Source: Gammaproteobacteria bacterium (GTDB taxonomy: Bacteria > Pseudomonadota > Gammaproteobacteria > Competibacterales > Competibacteraceae). From it: a stretch of DNA of 64,000 nt. The notes under the pieces are model-generated. The model was given only the letters and a program-made list of their open reading frames with translations, was not told the DNA's origin and did not search any database. The stretch spans positions 98,793 to 162,792 of the forward strand of contig JACKNC010000004.1 in NCBI GenBank assembly GCA_024235095.1. Reading direction: 5' to 3'. Position numbers and translations under genes: made by a program. This document shows positions 34,483-43,373 of the stretch, in pieces (the stretch's first letter is position 1; every line of letters starts with the position of its first letter).

Positions 34483-34773
34483 TTATGTTTTGTTATTTAT
34501 AGCAGTTAGAATAAAATTAAACCCCGTTAAGGACGCCAGTTCATCAGGGAGAATCGATCGGATAATCTCATCGAGTTCTTTACGCAATTGATCCAGATTC
34601 TTAAAATTTAACCATCCCAACGTATCTTTGAAGGATTGCCAAACACGTTCAATAGGGTTCACATCGGGACTATAGGGAGGCTGAAATAACAAAACGACAT
34701 GATCAGGAATCGTCAATTTCTGGGCTTTATGAAAACGACCATTGTCGAGGTGTAAGATACTCCCCCTTGTCAA
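34483..34773 (-). pseudogene. IS630-family transposase C-terminal fragment
   Basis: 96 residues with LHLDNGRFHKAQKL (second catalytic D), LLFQPPYSPDVNPIERVWQSFKD (third acidic E) and a normal end. The N-terminal half, including the first D, is missing. Upstream sequence changes abruptly near 34765 to TGTCAAGACAAAAATTC, reminiscent of an IS3-type end. It is a non-functional fragment. Confidence 0.75.
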
Positions 34774-34928
34774 GACAAAAATTCTATGAAATTAAGAGAG
34801 AGGCGGGTTGATAAACACGTATCCTGTCATCATTGTATGCGAATTAAGAGCTAACGGTATTGGATAAATTAGATTGCCAGTCCATTGTATAATAGGTGCT
34901 TCTCACCACACCTATTGGAGCGGCTACG

Positions 34929-35582
34929 ATGGACTGGCAAATTCAGTTAATTACCCTTTATGATATGGTTTGCAAACACTATCAAGAAGAGCTTTGGGTT
35001 TATTGCCAAAGATTTAGTCCTTACTGCGATCTATCATTTACGGATGAAGAGGTGATTACTATTTTCTTATTTGGGATTATAAGTAAACACAGTCAAATTA
35101 AAACGATCTATGACGAAGCTCAACGTCATCTGGGTGATTGGTTTCCGAATTTGCCCTCGTATCCTGGATTTGTGCAACGGGTGAATAAAGTCTGTGATGT
35201 TTTCGCGCCGCTCGTCGAAATTCTGTCGGCCCGTGGCCCTATTTTGGGTGATTGGTTGCTGGATTCTCAACCGATTATTCTTGCTCAGCAAGGGCATAGC
35301 TTCAATGCACGCGTTGCTCTAGAGTATGCCAGTCGGGGCTACTGTGCATCGAAGAAGCTGTATTATTATGGCGTAAAATTGCATGTTTTAGGCCAGCAGC
35401 AGATCGGCAGCTTACCTTTTCCTGATTATATCGGCATCACTCCTGCTAATGAAGATGATGGGAAAGTTTTGGAGAGTCTATTACCTTACTTACCCGAAAA
35501 TAGAGCGTATGGTGATAAATCATATGCGTATTTGAAACCGATTGCGGCCCTACAAGGAATCGAGTTGTTATTGTCTTGCTAA
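34929..35582 (+). pseudogene. IS982-family transposase, 3' truncated
   Basis: 217 residues from the ATG at 34929 (MDWQIQLITLYDMVCKHYQ), with KHSQIKTIYDEAQRHLGDWF, GPILGDWLLDSQPI, YYYGVKLHVLGQQQ and a GDKSYAYLKPIAALQGIELL end. Family members are about 290 residues, so the last quarter is gone and replaced by a chance LSC and stop. A second, more degraded copy of the same element lies at 7655-9473. The adjoining IS630 sequence begins directly after the break. Confidence 0.8.
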
Positions 35583-35600
35583 TAGTTATCCCCACAAAAA

Positions 35601-36656
35601 TCATGCTGGAGCTTTTTCAGGATTAGCGTATTGAGTATCAGGGAGCCTAAAAAATGATTTGACCCTTTCCTGAAATTCTTTTAGCTTTTCCAAAGCAGAA
35701 TAAACGCGCGCTCTGAAATCAGCCCGGTTTTTAATTGGCTCCTTTTCCAGATGATCATTTTTGATCTCATTCCAAACCTGTTCATCCGGATTTAACTCTG
35801 GCGAGTGGGGGGGAAGAAAGAACAAGCGGATTTGTTTTCGATGCGTCTCAAGAAAGGCTTTGACTTCTTTCGAGGTATGATAAGACGCATTGTCCGTGAT
35901 GACAATTAATGGGCGCTCTCGACCCTCTAATGCCTTCTCTAAAAAGGCAATGAAAACCCCACTCACTCATTTTTGAGTGGTCACTTCAAATATTAACTCG
36001 CCCGTCGCCGTAACCATCGATAAAATGTGAAACCCACCCCGGTCATCACTCACTTTAATTTCAGGCGGATGACCGACTAAGCCCCACGTCCGTCCAGAAC
36101 GCGTATGGCCTTGAACCCATGACTCATCCTGAAACGCAATATCCGCTCCAAGTTCTTGAGCCCGCTTCTGAATCTCTTTAAATTCTTCATTAATAAACTT
36201 TTTAACTTCCTCCTGATCCTGGTTTAAGGCATGATAACAAGGTTTTTGACAACTCAGTCCTAATTGATGTAAATGCAGACGAACCGTGGCATCCGATACC
36301 CATAAACCAAAGTACTCTTTCAATAAATTAACCATGATCTCTAAAGTCCATAAAACCGTATCATAGCCATGATCCGCCGGCGTCGTATTGAGTATCGTTT
36401 CTTTTAACCATCGATCAATATCCGGAGTCATCACACACGTGGCGCCGAGCGCTTTCCGGGTATCCAGGGCTTCTTCTCCTTCATAACGATAGTTGCGAAG
36501 CCAATCATAAATACTCGTTCGGTCGATACCCAAAAAATCAGCAACAAGCTCCGGACCATAATGCTTCTCTTCGACCGCGCGAACCGCAATACGCCGGATG
36601 TAATTCATCACTTCATCCGGTATTTTACGTGCATCAAACATCCATTCCGCGTTCAT
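35601..36656 (-). pseudogene. IS630-family transposase interrupted by one in-frame TGA
   Basis: A 229-residue frame (HTH part GPELVADFLGIDRTSIYDWLR, catalytic AFQDESWVQGH) ends at a TGA at 35967-35969. The same frame then continues with 121 residues carrying VITDNASYHTSKEV and PPHSPELNPDEQVWNEIKND. So the only lesion is one nonsense codon between the first and second catalytic aspartates. The ATG at 36656 has GGAGGTG upstream. The element is otherwise full length and may have died recently. A programmed readthrough is possible but unsupported. Confidence 0.8.
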
Positions 36657-36708
36657 TGCCGCACCTCCTCTATAAATTTAGAGTCTCTAAAGAGGTCTTC
36701 TATAGTTA

Positions 36709-37696
36709 TTAGACAATTTGATTAACGCTCAGTTCGTTGATAATGTAGGGATAATCGTTGGCAAGCCTATAGGCGACCAGCAGTTCCAAGAGAGGTCTGA
36801 GCAAGCCTTTGCCCCGAATGCGGACGTTATGCACGAACTGAAAGAAGCCCAGGTAGAGCGGCAGCTTTTCTTGCGAAATTCCTCGATGGGGTCGCAACCA
36901 GGAACGCAACAGGGACCAGAAACCCTCAGCGGTATTAACATGAATCTCATGGAAGCCATCGCCATCGTCGTCGCGGGCGTATTCACCCCGGCTGTGACAC
37001 ACCGTATGATGATCAAAGCCCCAATCCTTCAATGGGTTATAGATTGCATATTCATCGGTATACACCCGGGTTCCCGGGGCGATGAAAGTCTGAAGGAGCG
37101 GTTGGATGGTCGCTTGCTGGACATTATCCAGCATCCGGACGACCACCGCGCCGCCGCGCTCAATCATGCCGAGAATCGGCGGCTTTTCCTGCTCCAGGGT
37201 GCCTCGACCCCGTGCCCCCTTCAGCCGGCGACGCCGCCCGCGGCGGCCTTTTTTTTCACCGCGTCCGGATGCCCTTTATGCCCGGCCACCATATAGACCT
37301 CGTCGCATTCCACTTCCCCCGCCAAGGTGGGTTCGGGTTGGCGGGCGACGATACCTTGGCGCAGTTGCTCGGTCATCCGCTGCACGTCTCCGGATTCAAC
37401 GCCAACTCTTGGGCAATCTGGGCATTAGACAAGTTCAAACCCATAAAATATAAACATAATATCCAAATTCGTAACGGCGGGTGGTGGCCGGCCAACACCG
37501 TCCCGGTTAGATCGTCAAAAGAGCGATGGCACCCAGCACACCGATATTTCTGTCGCGCCGGTTGGGTCGTGTCGTGACCCTGCTTCGTCACGTTCGCCGC
37601 CCCACAATGGGGGCAGTGAACCCCATCGGGCCAGCGCAGTTGGCGGACCGTTTCGTAACACCGGACATCGTCCAGTAGATTCTGAAGGTTGATCAT
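36709..37696 (-). pseudogene. IS1595-family (ISXO2-like) transposase with frameshifts
   Basis: The N-terminal frame (start ATG 37696, MINLQNLLDD) has the zinc ribbon CPHCGAANVTKQGH...YRCAGCHRSF. It breaks near 37385. The next frame gives GEVECDEVYMVAGHKGHPDAVKKK and breaks again at a run of eight A (37249-37256, complementary strand). The last frame, 37167-36709, gives DEYAIYNPLKDWGF and the DDE-like NTAEGFWSLLRSWLRPHRG. The second break could be programmed slippage; the first looks like a real mutation. Together they make a normal-length transposase, so the element is probably inactive but recent. Confidence 0.75.
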
Positions 37697-37802
37697 CGAC
37701 GGGAAACCTGGAGCGCGGCGGTTCAAAACCTCTTCAGTGTAGATCCTGTCCCTTGGCAGGGCGAGCCATCTTCAACAGCCTGGAATCCATATTGAGCCTA
37801 AA

Positions 37803-38357
37803 AAAAAACAATTTCTCTACGAAGAAAGGGATGAACAAAAAAGGACGGAGTTTGCCCAGCAATTAGAGGCGAATGCATCCCGAGGGGAAGCGTCTCAACA
37901 GGTTGTTTATGTGGATGAATCTGGATTTCATAATAATGTTAGAAATGAATAGGGCTGGAGTCCACGAGGCCAACTCATTGTTGGTAAAAGGAAAAGCAGA
38001 CCTACTGAAAAGCTGAACGTGTTAGGTGGACTACTTCACAATGAAATTATTGCGCCACTCGTCTATCAATCTTATACAGATACGGAGATATTCAATACTT
38101 GGCTTGAGAAATGCCTAATCCCTGTACTTCCAAAAAATTGCATTATCGTGATGGATAATGCCCGTTTTCACAAATCGGAAGAGATGAGAGAAATTATTGA
38201 AGACCATGGCCATCAATTGCTGTTTTTACCTCCTTATTCTCCGGATTTAAATCCTATCGAAAACTACTGGGCACTTCTTAAGGGAAAGTTGAGGAAAATT
38301 GTTGGAAATTTTCAAAATCTCTTTGATGCGCTAGCGGCAGTTTTCCAAACTATTTAA
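37803..38357 (+). pseudogene. IS630-family transposase, 5' truncated, one nonsense codon
   Basis: The frame from 37803 reads KKQFLYEERDEQKRT ... VVYVDESGFHNNVRNE (first D), meets a TAG at 37950-37952, and continues GWSPRGQL ... IIVMDNARFHKSEEM (second D) and LPPYSPDLNPIENYWALLKG (E). The HTH N terminus is missing. The right end, up to about 38373, carries the terminal repeat TATAGTTAAACAGTTTTT (read inverted), which matches the MITE at 51298-51393. Confidence 0.78.
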
Positions 38358-38376
38358 AAACTGTTTAACTATAGTT

Positions 38377-38438
38377 AGACAATTCGATTAACGCTCAGTT
38401 CGTTGATAATGTAGGGATAATCATTGGCAAGGCTATAG
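38377..38438. repeat. Solo copy of the IS1595 terminal 62 bp
   Basis: AGACAATTCGATTAACGCTC and the rest of this stretch repeat 36711-36772 with about four differences, including the codons for the transposase C terminus (DYPYIINELSVN). It abuts the right end of the IS630 relic. Both copies are preceded by CTATAGTT. It is a left-behind end of a second IS1595 copy. Confidence 0.75.
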
Positions 38439-38529
38439 CAGATAGCTTTATCAAGACTCCATAAGCCTACATGACTATCAGTATGGATAAGGAAAATGAT
38501 GAATGTCGAAATTGCTTGACCAGGCGATC

Positions 38530-38557
38530 TAAAAAAACGGCGGCCCGGAGGCCGCCG
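38530..38557 (-). terminator. Intrinsic terminator of the tkt-gap-pgk operon
   Basis: On the minus strand GGCGGCC and GGCCGCC form a strong stem with a 4-base loop, followed by G and seven T residues (38531-38537), 26 bp after the pgk stop codon. Confidence 0.9.
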
Positions 38558-38582
38558 CTGCATTCATTAACAGAATCGAGAA

Positions 38583-39764
38583 TCAGCCTTTAGCCCGCTC
38601 CTCCAGCATGGCGACGGCAGGCAATACCTTGCCTTCCAAGAATTCCAGGAACGCGCCGCCTGCGGTAGAAATGTACGACACTTTGTCATAGATGTTGTAC
38701 TTTTGAATCGCAGCAATAGTGTCGCCGCCGCCGGCCAGCGTGAAGGCCGAAGTTGCCGCAATCGCTTCAGCGACCTTCTTGGTGCCGTCGCCGAACTGAT
38801 CGAATTCAAACACGCCCACCGGGCCATTCCACACCACAGTGCCGGCTTTCATGATGATGTCCGCCAGTTCCTGGGCGCTCTTGGGACCGATGTCGAAGAT
38901 CATGTCGTCATCGGCAACCGAACCCGCATCTTTCTGCACCGCCGGCTCGGCGGCGTCAAACTTCTTCCCGCAAACTACATCGACGGCGATCGGAATGTTT
39001 GCGCCGCGCGCTTTCATCTTCTCGATCAGCGTTTGCGCGGTAGGCACCAGATCGTGTTCAGACAGCGATTTGCCGACATTCTTGCCGACCGCTTCCAGAA
39101 AGGTATTGGCGATGCCGCCGCCGACGACAAGCTGATCAACCTTTTCGGACAGGCTTTCCAGCACGGTCAGCTTGGTCGAGACTTTCGAGCCGCCGACAAT
39201 GGCGACCATTGGGCGGGCCGGCGTAGCCAGCGCCTTAGTCAGCGCGTCCAGTTCTTCGGTCAACAGAATGCCAGCGCAGGCCACCGGGGCAAATTTGGCG
39301 ACGCCATGCGTGGAAGCCTCGGCGCGGTGGGCGGTGCCAAAGGCGTCCATAACGAAAATATCGCACAGCGCGGCATATTTCTTCGCTGTCTCCTCGACAT
39401 TCTTCTTTTCGCCCTTGTTGACGCGGCAATTTTCCAACAGCACCACTTCGCCGTCAGCCACTTCAAAGCCACCGTTGACCCAGTCGCGAATCACCCGCAC
39501 CGGCTTGCCCAACTTGGCCGACATCACGTCAGCGACCGGTTGCAGTGAATTTTCTTCCGAGAATTGCCCTTCGGTCGGGCGACCCAGATGGGACGTGACC
39601 ATCACCTTGGCACCCGCCTTCATCGCAAATTCGATGGTCGGCATCGACGCGGTAATGCGGGCGTCGGAGGTGACTTTGCCGCTCTTGACCGGCACATTCA
39701 GGTCCGAACGGATGAAAACTCGCTTGCCAGCGAGGTCAAGATCAGTCATGCGCTTGAAATTCAT
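38583..39764 (-). CDS. pgk: Phosphoglycerate kinase
   Basis: 393 residues from the ATG at 39764 (MNFKRMTDLDLAGKRVFIRSDLNVP); the frame is open 24 codons further, but only through GC-rich hairpin sequence. Signatures are RSDLNVP (substrate), TSHLGRP, GGSKVSTKL, the nucleotide loop NGPVGVFEFDQF, and GGGDTIAA near the end. It converts 1,3-bisphosphoglycerate and ADP to 3-phosphoglycerate and ATP. It is the last gene of the tkt-gap-pgk operon and ends at a strong terminator, after which the IS cluster begins. Confidence 0.97.
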   Translation of the reverse strand: MNFKRMTDLDLAGKRVFIRSDLNVPVKSGKVTSDARITASMPTIEFAMKAGAKVMVTSHLGRPTEGQFSEENSLQPVADVMSAKLGKPVRVIRDWVNGGFEVADGEVVLLENCRVNKGEKKNVEETAKKYAALCDIFVMDAFGTAHRAEASTHGVAKFAPVACAGILLTEELDALTKALATPARPMVAIVGGSKVSTKLTVLESLSEKVDQLVVGGGIANTFLEAVGKNVGKSLSEHDLVPTAQTLIEKMKARGANIPIAVDVVCGKKFDAAEPAVQKDAGSVADDDMIFDIGPKSAQELADIIMKAGTVVWNGPVGVFEFDQFGDGTKKVAEAIAATSAFTLAGGGDTIAAIQKYNIYDKVSYISTAGGAFLEFLEGKVLPAVAMLEERAKG

Positions 39765-39782
39765 GGTCTTCACTTTCTCCAA

Positions 39783-39830
39783 ACAAAACCCCCGTCCGAC
39801 TGGGCGCAAGGCGCGAGACGGCGGGGGCGG
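39783..39830 (-). terminator. Hairpin with T-rich tail between gap and pgk
   Basis: Minus strand: a CCCCCGCCGTC arm and a GACGGGGG arm enclose about 18 bases, followed by TTTTGTTT. It may act as a leaky terminator or RNA-processing/stability hairpin, lowering pgk relative to gap. The stem has a bulge, so strength is uncertain. Confidence 0.5.
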
Positions 39831-39869
39831 GTTCAATCAGGTTGTGAACCGCCAGGGAGTGGCGACGGC

Positions 39870-40868
39870 TTACTTGGCCATGACGCGGACCATTTCCAGC
39901 ACCTTGCAGGAATAACCCCACTCGTTGTCATACCAGGCCACGACCTTGACGAAGGTATCGTCTAGGGCGATGCCGGCGTCAGCGTCAAAGGTGGAGGTGC
40001 AGCTCTCGCCACGGAAGTCGGTAGCGACGACCTTATCCTCGGTGTAGCCCAATACGCCCTTCATCGCACCCTCAGAGGCAGCCTTCATCGCCGCGCAAAT
40101 GTCCTTGTAGCTGGCTGACTTGTTCAGTTCCACCGTCAGATCGACCACGGAAACGTCAGAGGTGGGAACGCGGAACGCCATGCCAGTGAGCTTCTTGTTC
40201 AGCTCGGGGATGACCACGCCCACAGCCTTAGCGGCACCGGTCGACGACGGGATGATGTTCTCCAGGATGCCGCGACCGCCGCGCCAGTCCTTGTTAGAGG
40301 GACCATCCACCGTCTTCTGGGTGGCGGTGGCAGCGTGAACAGTGGTCATCAGGCCGCGCTTGATGCCCCAAGTGTCATTCAGCACCTTGGCCACCGGGGC
40401 CAGGCAGTTGGTGGTACAGGACGCATTGGAGATGATGGTCTGACCGGCGTAGGTCTTGTCGTTAACGCCGTAGACAAACATCGGGGTGTCATCCTTGCTA
40501 GGCGCGCTCTGGATGACTTTCTTGGCACCCGCCGTAATGTGCTTCTGGCAGGTTTCTTTCGTCAGGAACAGGCCGGTGGACTCGACCACGATGTCAGCGC
40601 CCACTTCACTCCACTTCAGCTCGGCGGGATCCTTGACGGCGGTCAGGCGAATCTTCTTGCCATTGACGACCAGCGTGTTGCCGTCGACGGAGACCTCGCC
40701 CTGAAAGCGGCCATGCACAGAGTCATATTGCAGCATGTAAGCCAGGTAGTCCGGCTCGAGCAGATCGTTGATCCCGACAATTTCGATGTCGGAAAAATTC
40801 TTGACGGCAGCACGAAACACCATGCGGCCAATACGGCCAAACCCATTGATGCCAACTTTAATGGCCAT
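39870..40868 (-). CDS. gap: Glyceraldehyde-3-phosphate dehydrogenase
   Basis: 332 residues from the ATG at 40868, preceded by GGAGG. NAD-binding GINGFGRIGRMVFR opens the protein. The catalytic cysteine lies in ISNASCTTNCLAP, the histidine region is TTVHAATATQKTVDGPS, and the end is WYDNEWGYS. Aspartate follows GIND at the adenosine-ribose site, suggesting NAD preference. It acts in glycolysis, gluconeogenesis or a Calvin-type cycle. It lies 109 bp downstream of tkt and 105 bp upstream of pgk. Confidence 0.97.
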   Translation of the reverse strand: MAIKVGINGFGRIGRMVFRAAVKNFSDIEIVGINDLLEPDYLAYMLQYDSVHGRFQGEVSVDGNTLVVNGKKIRLTAVKDPAELKWSEVGADIVVESTGLFLTKETCQKHITAGAKKVIQSAPSKDDTPMFVYGVNDKTYAGQTIISNASCTTNCLAPVAKVLNDTWGIKRGLMTTVHAATATQKTVDGPSNKDWRGGRGILENIIPSSTGAAKAVGVVIPELNKKLTGMAFRVPTSDVSVVDLTVELNKSASYKDICAAMKAASEGAMKGVLGYTEDKVVATDFRGESCTSTFDADAGIALDDTFVKVVAWYDNEWGYSCKVLEMVRVMAK

Positions 40869-40977
40869 GCTTTCCTCCATTTTTACATCACAGTGGTTTT
40901 CATCAGAAGACAGGCGGGCGTCATCACCCACCCAACACGATCAAGTGTAGACCGGATTCATTAAAAAACAGCATAAG

Positions 40978-43071
40978 CTAGAACAGTGCTTCCACGGTAG
41001 CTGCAACCCGTTCAGCGGTAAAACCGAAATGTTGGAAAATAATTTCCGGCGCACCGCACTCGCCGAAACAGTCAATGCCAATAACCGCGCCCTGCGTACC
41101 AGCGTATTTGTACCAAGGCGCAGTCACGCCCGCCTCGACCACCACGCGCCGGGTCACTTTCGCGGGCAGCACTGATTCGCGCCAAGCTGCATCTTGGGCG
41201 TCGAACACATCCACCGAGGGCATGGAGACCACGCGCACCCGCCGACCCTGGCCGTTTAACCGTTTGGCGGCTTCCATCGCCAATTGCACTTCGGAACCGG
41301 TGGCGATGATGATCGCTTCGGGATCGTCGCCGCAATCGAGCAGCACGTAGCCGCCCCGGGCAATGGCCCGCACCTGCTCCGGCGTACGATCCTGATGCGG
41401 CAGCTTTTGCCGGGTGAAAATCAGGGCGGTGGGGCCATTGGTGCGATCCAGCGCCGCTTTCCAGGCGACCGCCGTCTCCGTGGTGTCGCAGGTCCGCCAT
41501 ACCGACAGATCGGGGATAATGCGCAGGCTGGCGACATGTTCGACCGGTTGATGCGTGGGACCGTCGCCGCCGACACCGATGGAATCGTGGGTCAGAACGA
41601 ACACGCAACGCAGCTTCATCAATGCCGACATGCGAATGGCGCTGCGCCCGTAATCGGCGAACATCAGGAAGGTGCCGCCGAACGGTACATAGCCGCCATG
41701 CAGCGCCAACCCGTTCATAATGGCGTTCATCGCAAACTCGCGAGCGCCATAGTAAATCAGATTGCCGTCGGGATGCTCGAAATCCACCGGGCGACAGCCG
41801 ATCCAAGGAATGCCGGTCGACTCGGTGAGATCGGCGGAACCACCGACCAGACTGGGAAAATGGGGATTGAACGCTTCCAGCGCGCGCTGGGAAGCGGCCC
41901 GCGTAGCCAGGTCCTCGTGACGTTCCTGAGTAGCTTGAATGAAGCTCCAGGCTAGTTCCTCCCAGTCGGGGGGAAAGCCGCAGGCCAGGCGCCGATCCAG
42001 TTCCGCCGCCGCTTCCGGGTATTCCGCGCGGTAGCGGGCAAACATTTCATTCCATTCGCCTTCCCAGTCAGCACCCTTGGCGCGAGCGTCAAAGGCCCGG
42101 TAATACTCGTCGGGAATCTCGAACGGCGCATGTCGCCAACCGATGTTCTCACGGGTCGCGGCGACCTCAGCGGCCCCTAGTGGCGCGCCGTGCGATTTTT
42201 CGCTGCCGCCCTTATTCGGCGATCCCCAGGCAATGGTGGTCTTGCACACGATCAAGGTGGGGCTGCCGGTGAAGGCGTGCGCCTGCTTGATGGCCCAGTG
42301 TACGGCATCCGGATCGTGGCCATCGACGTTCGGGATCACATGCCAGCCAAAACCCTCGAAGCGCTTGACGATATTCTCGCTGAACCAGCCGCTGACCGGT
42401 CCGTCGATGGAAATGTCATTGCTGTCATACAGACAAATCAGCTTGCCCAGCCCCCAGGTGCCGGCCAACGAACAGGCTTCGTAGGAAATGCCCTCCATCA
42501 GGCAGCCGTCACCGAGGATAACGTAGGTGTAATGATCGACGATGGGAAATCCAGGACGATTGAAGCGCGTAGCCAGCGCCCGTTCGGCCAGCGCCATACC
42601 GACGCCATTGGCCAGACCCTGCCCCAGTGGCCCGGTGGTGGTTTCCACGCCGGGCGTCAGACCGTATTCAGGATGACCGGGGGTGCGCGTACCCAAGCGG
42701 CGGAAGTTGCGCAGGTCATCCATGGTCAGGTCGTAGCCGCTCAGATGCAGCAGCGAATACAACAACATCGAGCCGTGACCGTTGGACAGAATCAGCCGAT
42801 CGCGATTCAACCACTTGGGATTGGCGGGATTGTGGCGCAGAAAGTCATTCCACAGGACGGCGCCAAAATCAGCCATGCCCATGGGAGCGCCAGGGTGACC
42901 GGACTCGGCGCGTTGCACCGCGTCCATGCTCAAGGCGCGGATGGCGTTCGCCAGCTCCTGGCGCGAGGGGGTCAGGGTTTCCAGATTGGCAGTAGTGGGG
43001 CCGGAGATAATCGGGGTCTCACTCAAGGCATCCACCAGAGAACGGGCAGCCAGTTCGCTACGCAAAGGCAT
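40978..43071 (-). CDS. tkt: Transketolase
   Basis: 697 residues from the second ATG (43071), which lies 8 bases after AGGAG; the first ATG at 43077 is too close to that box. Thiamine diphosphate signature is GDGCLMEGISYEACSLAGTWGLGKLICLYDSND (about residues 160-190), the N-terminal part is SGHPGAPMGMADF, and the C-terminal domain has TGSEVQLAMEA. It moves two-carbon units in the pentose phosphate or Calvin cycle. The tkt-gap-pgk order is shared with many autotrophic and methylotrophic proteobacteria, though no RuBisCO gene is in the window. Confidence 0.96.
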   Translation of the reverse strand: MPLRSELAARSLVDALSETPIISGPTTANLETLTPSRQELANAIRALSMDAVQRAESGHPGAPMGMADFGAVLWNDFLRHNPANPKWLNRDRLILSNGHGSMLLYSLLHLSGYDLTMDDLRNFRRLGTRTPGHPEYGLTPGVETTTGPLGQGLANGVGMALAERALATRFNRPGFPIVDHYTYVILGDGCLMEGISYEACSLAGTWGLGKLICLYDSNDISIDGPVSGWFSENIVKRFEGFGWHVIPNVDGHDPDAVHWAIKQAHAFTGSPTLIVCKTTIAWGSPNKGGSEKSHGAPLGAAEVAATRENIGWRHAPFEIPDEYYRAFDARAKGADWEGEWNEMFARYRAEYPEAAAELDRRLACGFPPDWEELAWSFIQATQERHEDLATRAASQRALEAFNPHFPSLVGGSADLTESTGIPWIGCRPVDFEHPDGNLIYYGAREFAMNAIMNGLALHGGYVPFGGTFLMFADYGRSAIRMSALMKLRCVFVLTHDSIGVGGDGPTHQPVEHVASLRIIPDLSVWRTCDTTETAVAWKAALDRTNGPTALIFTRQKLPHQDRTPEQVRAIARGGYVLLDCGDDPEAIIIATGSEVQLAMEAAKRLNGQGRRVRVVSMPSVDVFDAQDAAWRESVLPAKVTRRVVVEAGVTAPWYKYAGTQGAVIGIDCFGECGAPEIIFQHFGFTAERVAATVEALF

Positions 43072-43373
43072 CAACATCTCTCCTACAGTACAACTTAAAA
43101 AGCTGGGGAAGATCGGAACGCATCACGTGGTGCTGTAAGATGCATTGCGATCCGGCTGCGCGCGTCGCTCTTGCTGGGACGTTTACCGGAGAGATCACCA
43201 AGGACGTCCGGTCGCGCCAAACCCCCCTTTGGGATTCGGTTCGGCCGAAAAATGGCGGCGATTATAGGAAAGATTGCAGTAAACGCCAATCATTTGTGTA
43301 AAACAGCCCAGGCTGAGCCCGCCGATCATTGATTTTGCGCCGATGCGGATGCCTTTAGTCATGATTGAACTTA
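43072..43373. other. Divergent control region between tkt and the diguanylate cyclase gene
   Basis: This 302-bp gene-free stretch must hold the promoter for tkt-gap-pgk on the minus strand and that for the cyclase on the plus strand. I see a GGAG ribosome site for tkt at its left edge and a short C-run/G-run word (AAACCCCCCTTTGGGATTC, near 43220). No clear promoter pair or operator can be named. Confidence 0.4.

Noticed and set aside
35967..35969. TGA in the IS630 frame as a selenocysteine or readthrough codon
   Set aside because: No selenocysteine-type hairpin or function is expected in a transposase; a point mutation is simpler.
38703..39548. 281-codon frame opposite pgk
   Set aside because: Antisense shadow of a strongly conserved gene.
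42190..43098. 302-codon frame opposite transketolase
   Set aside because: Antisense shadow; the minus-strand tkt has all family signatures over its whole length.
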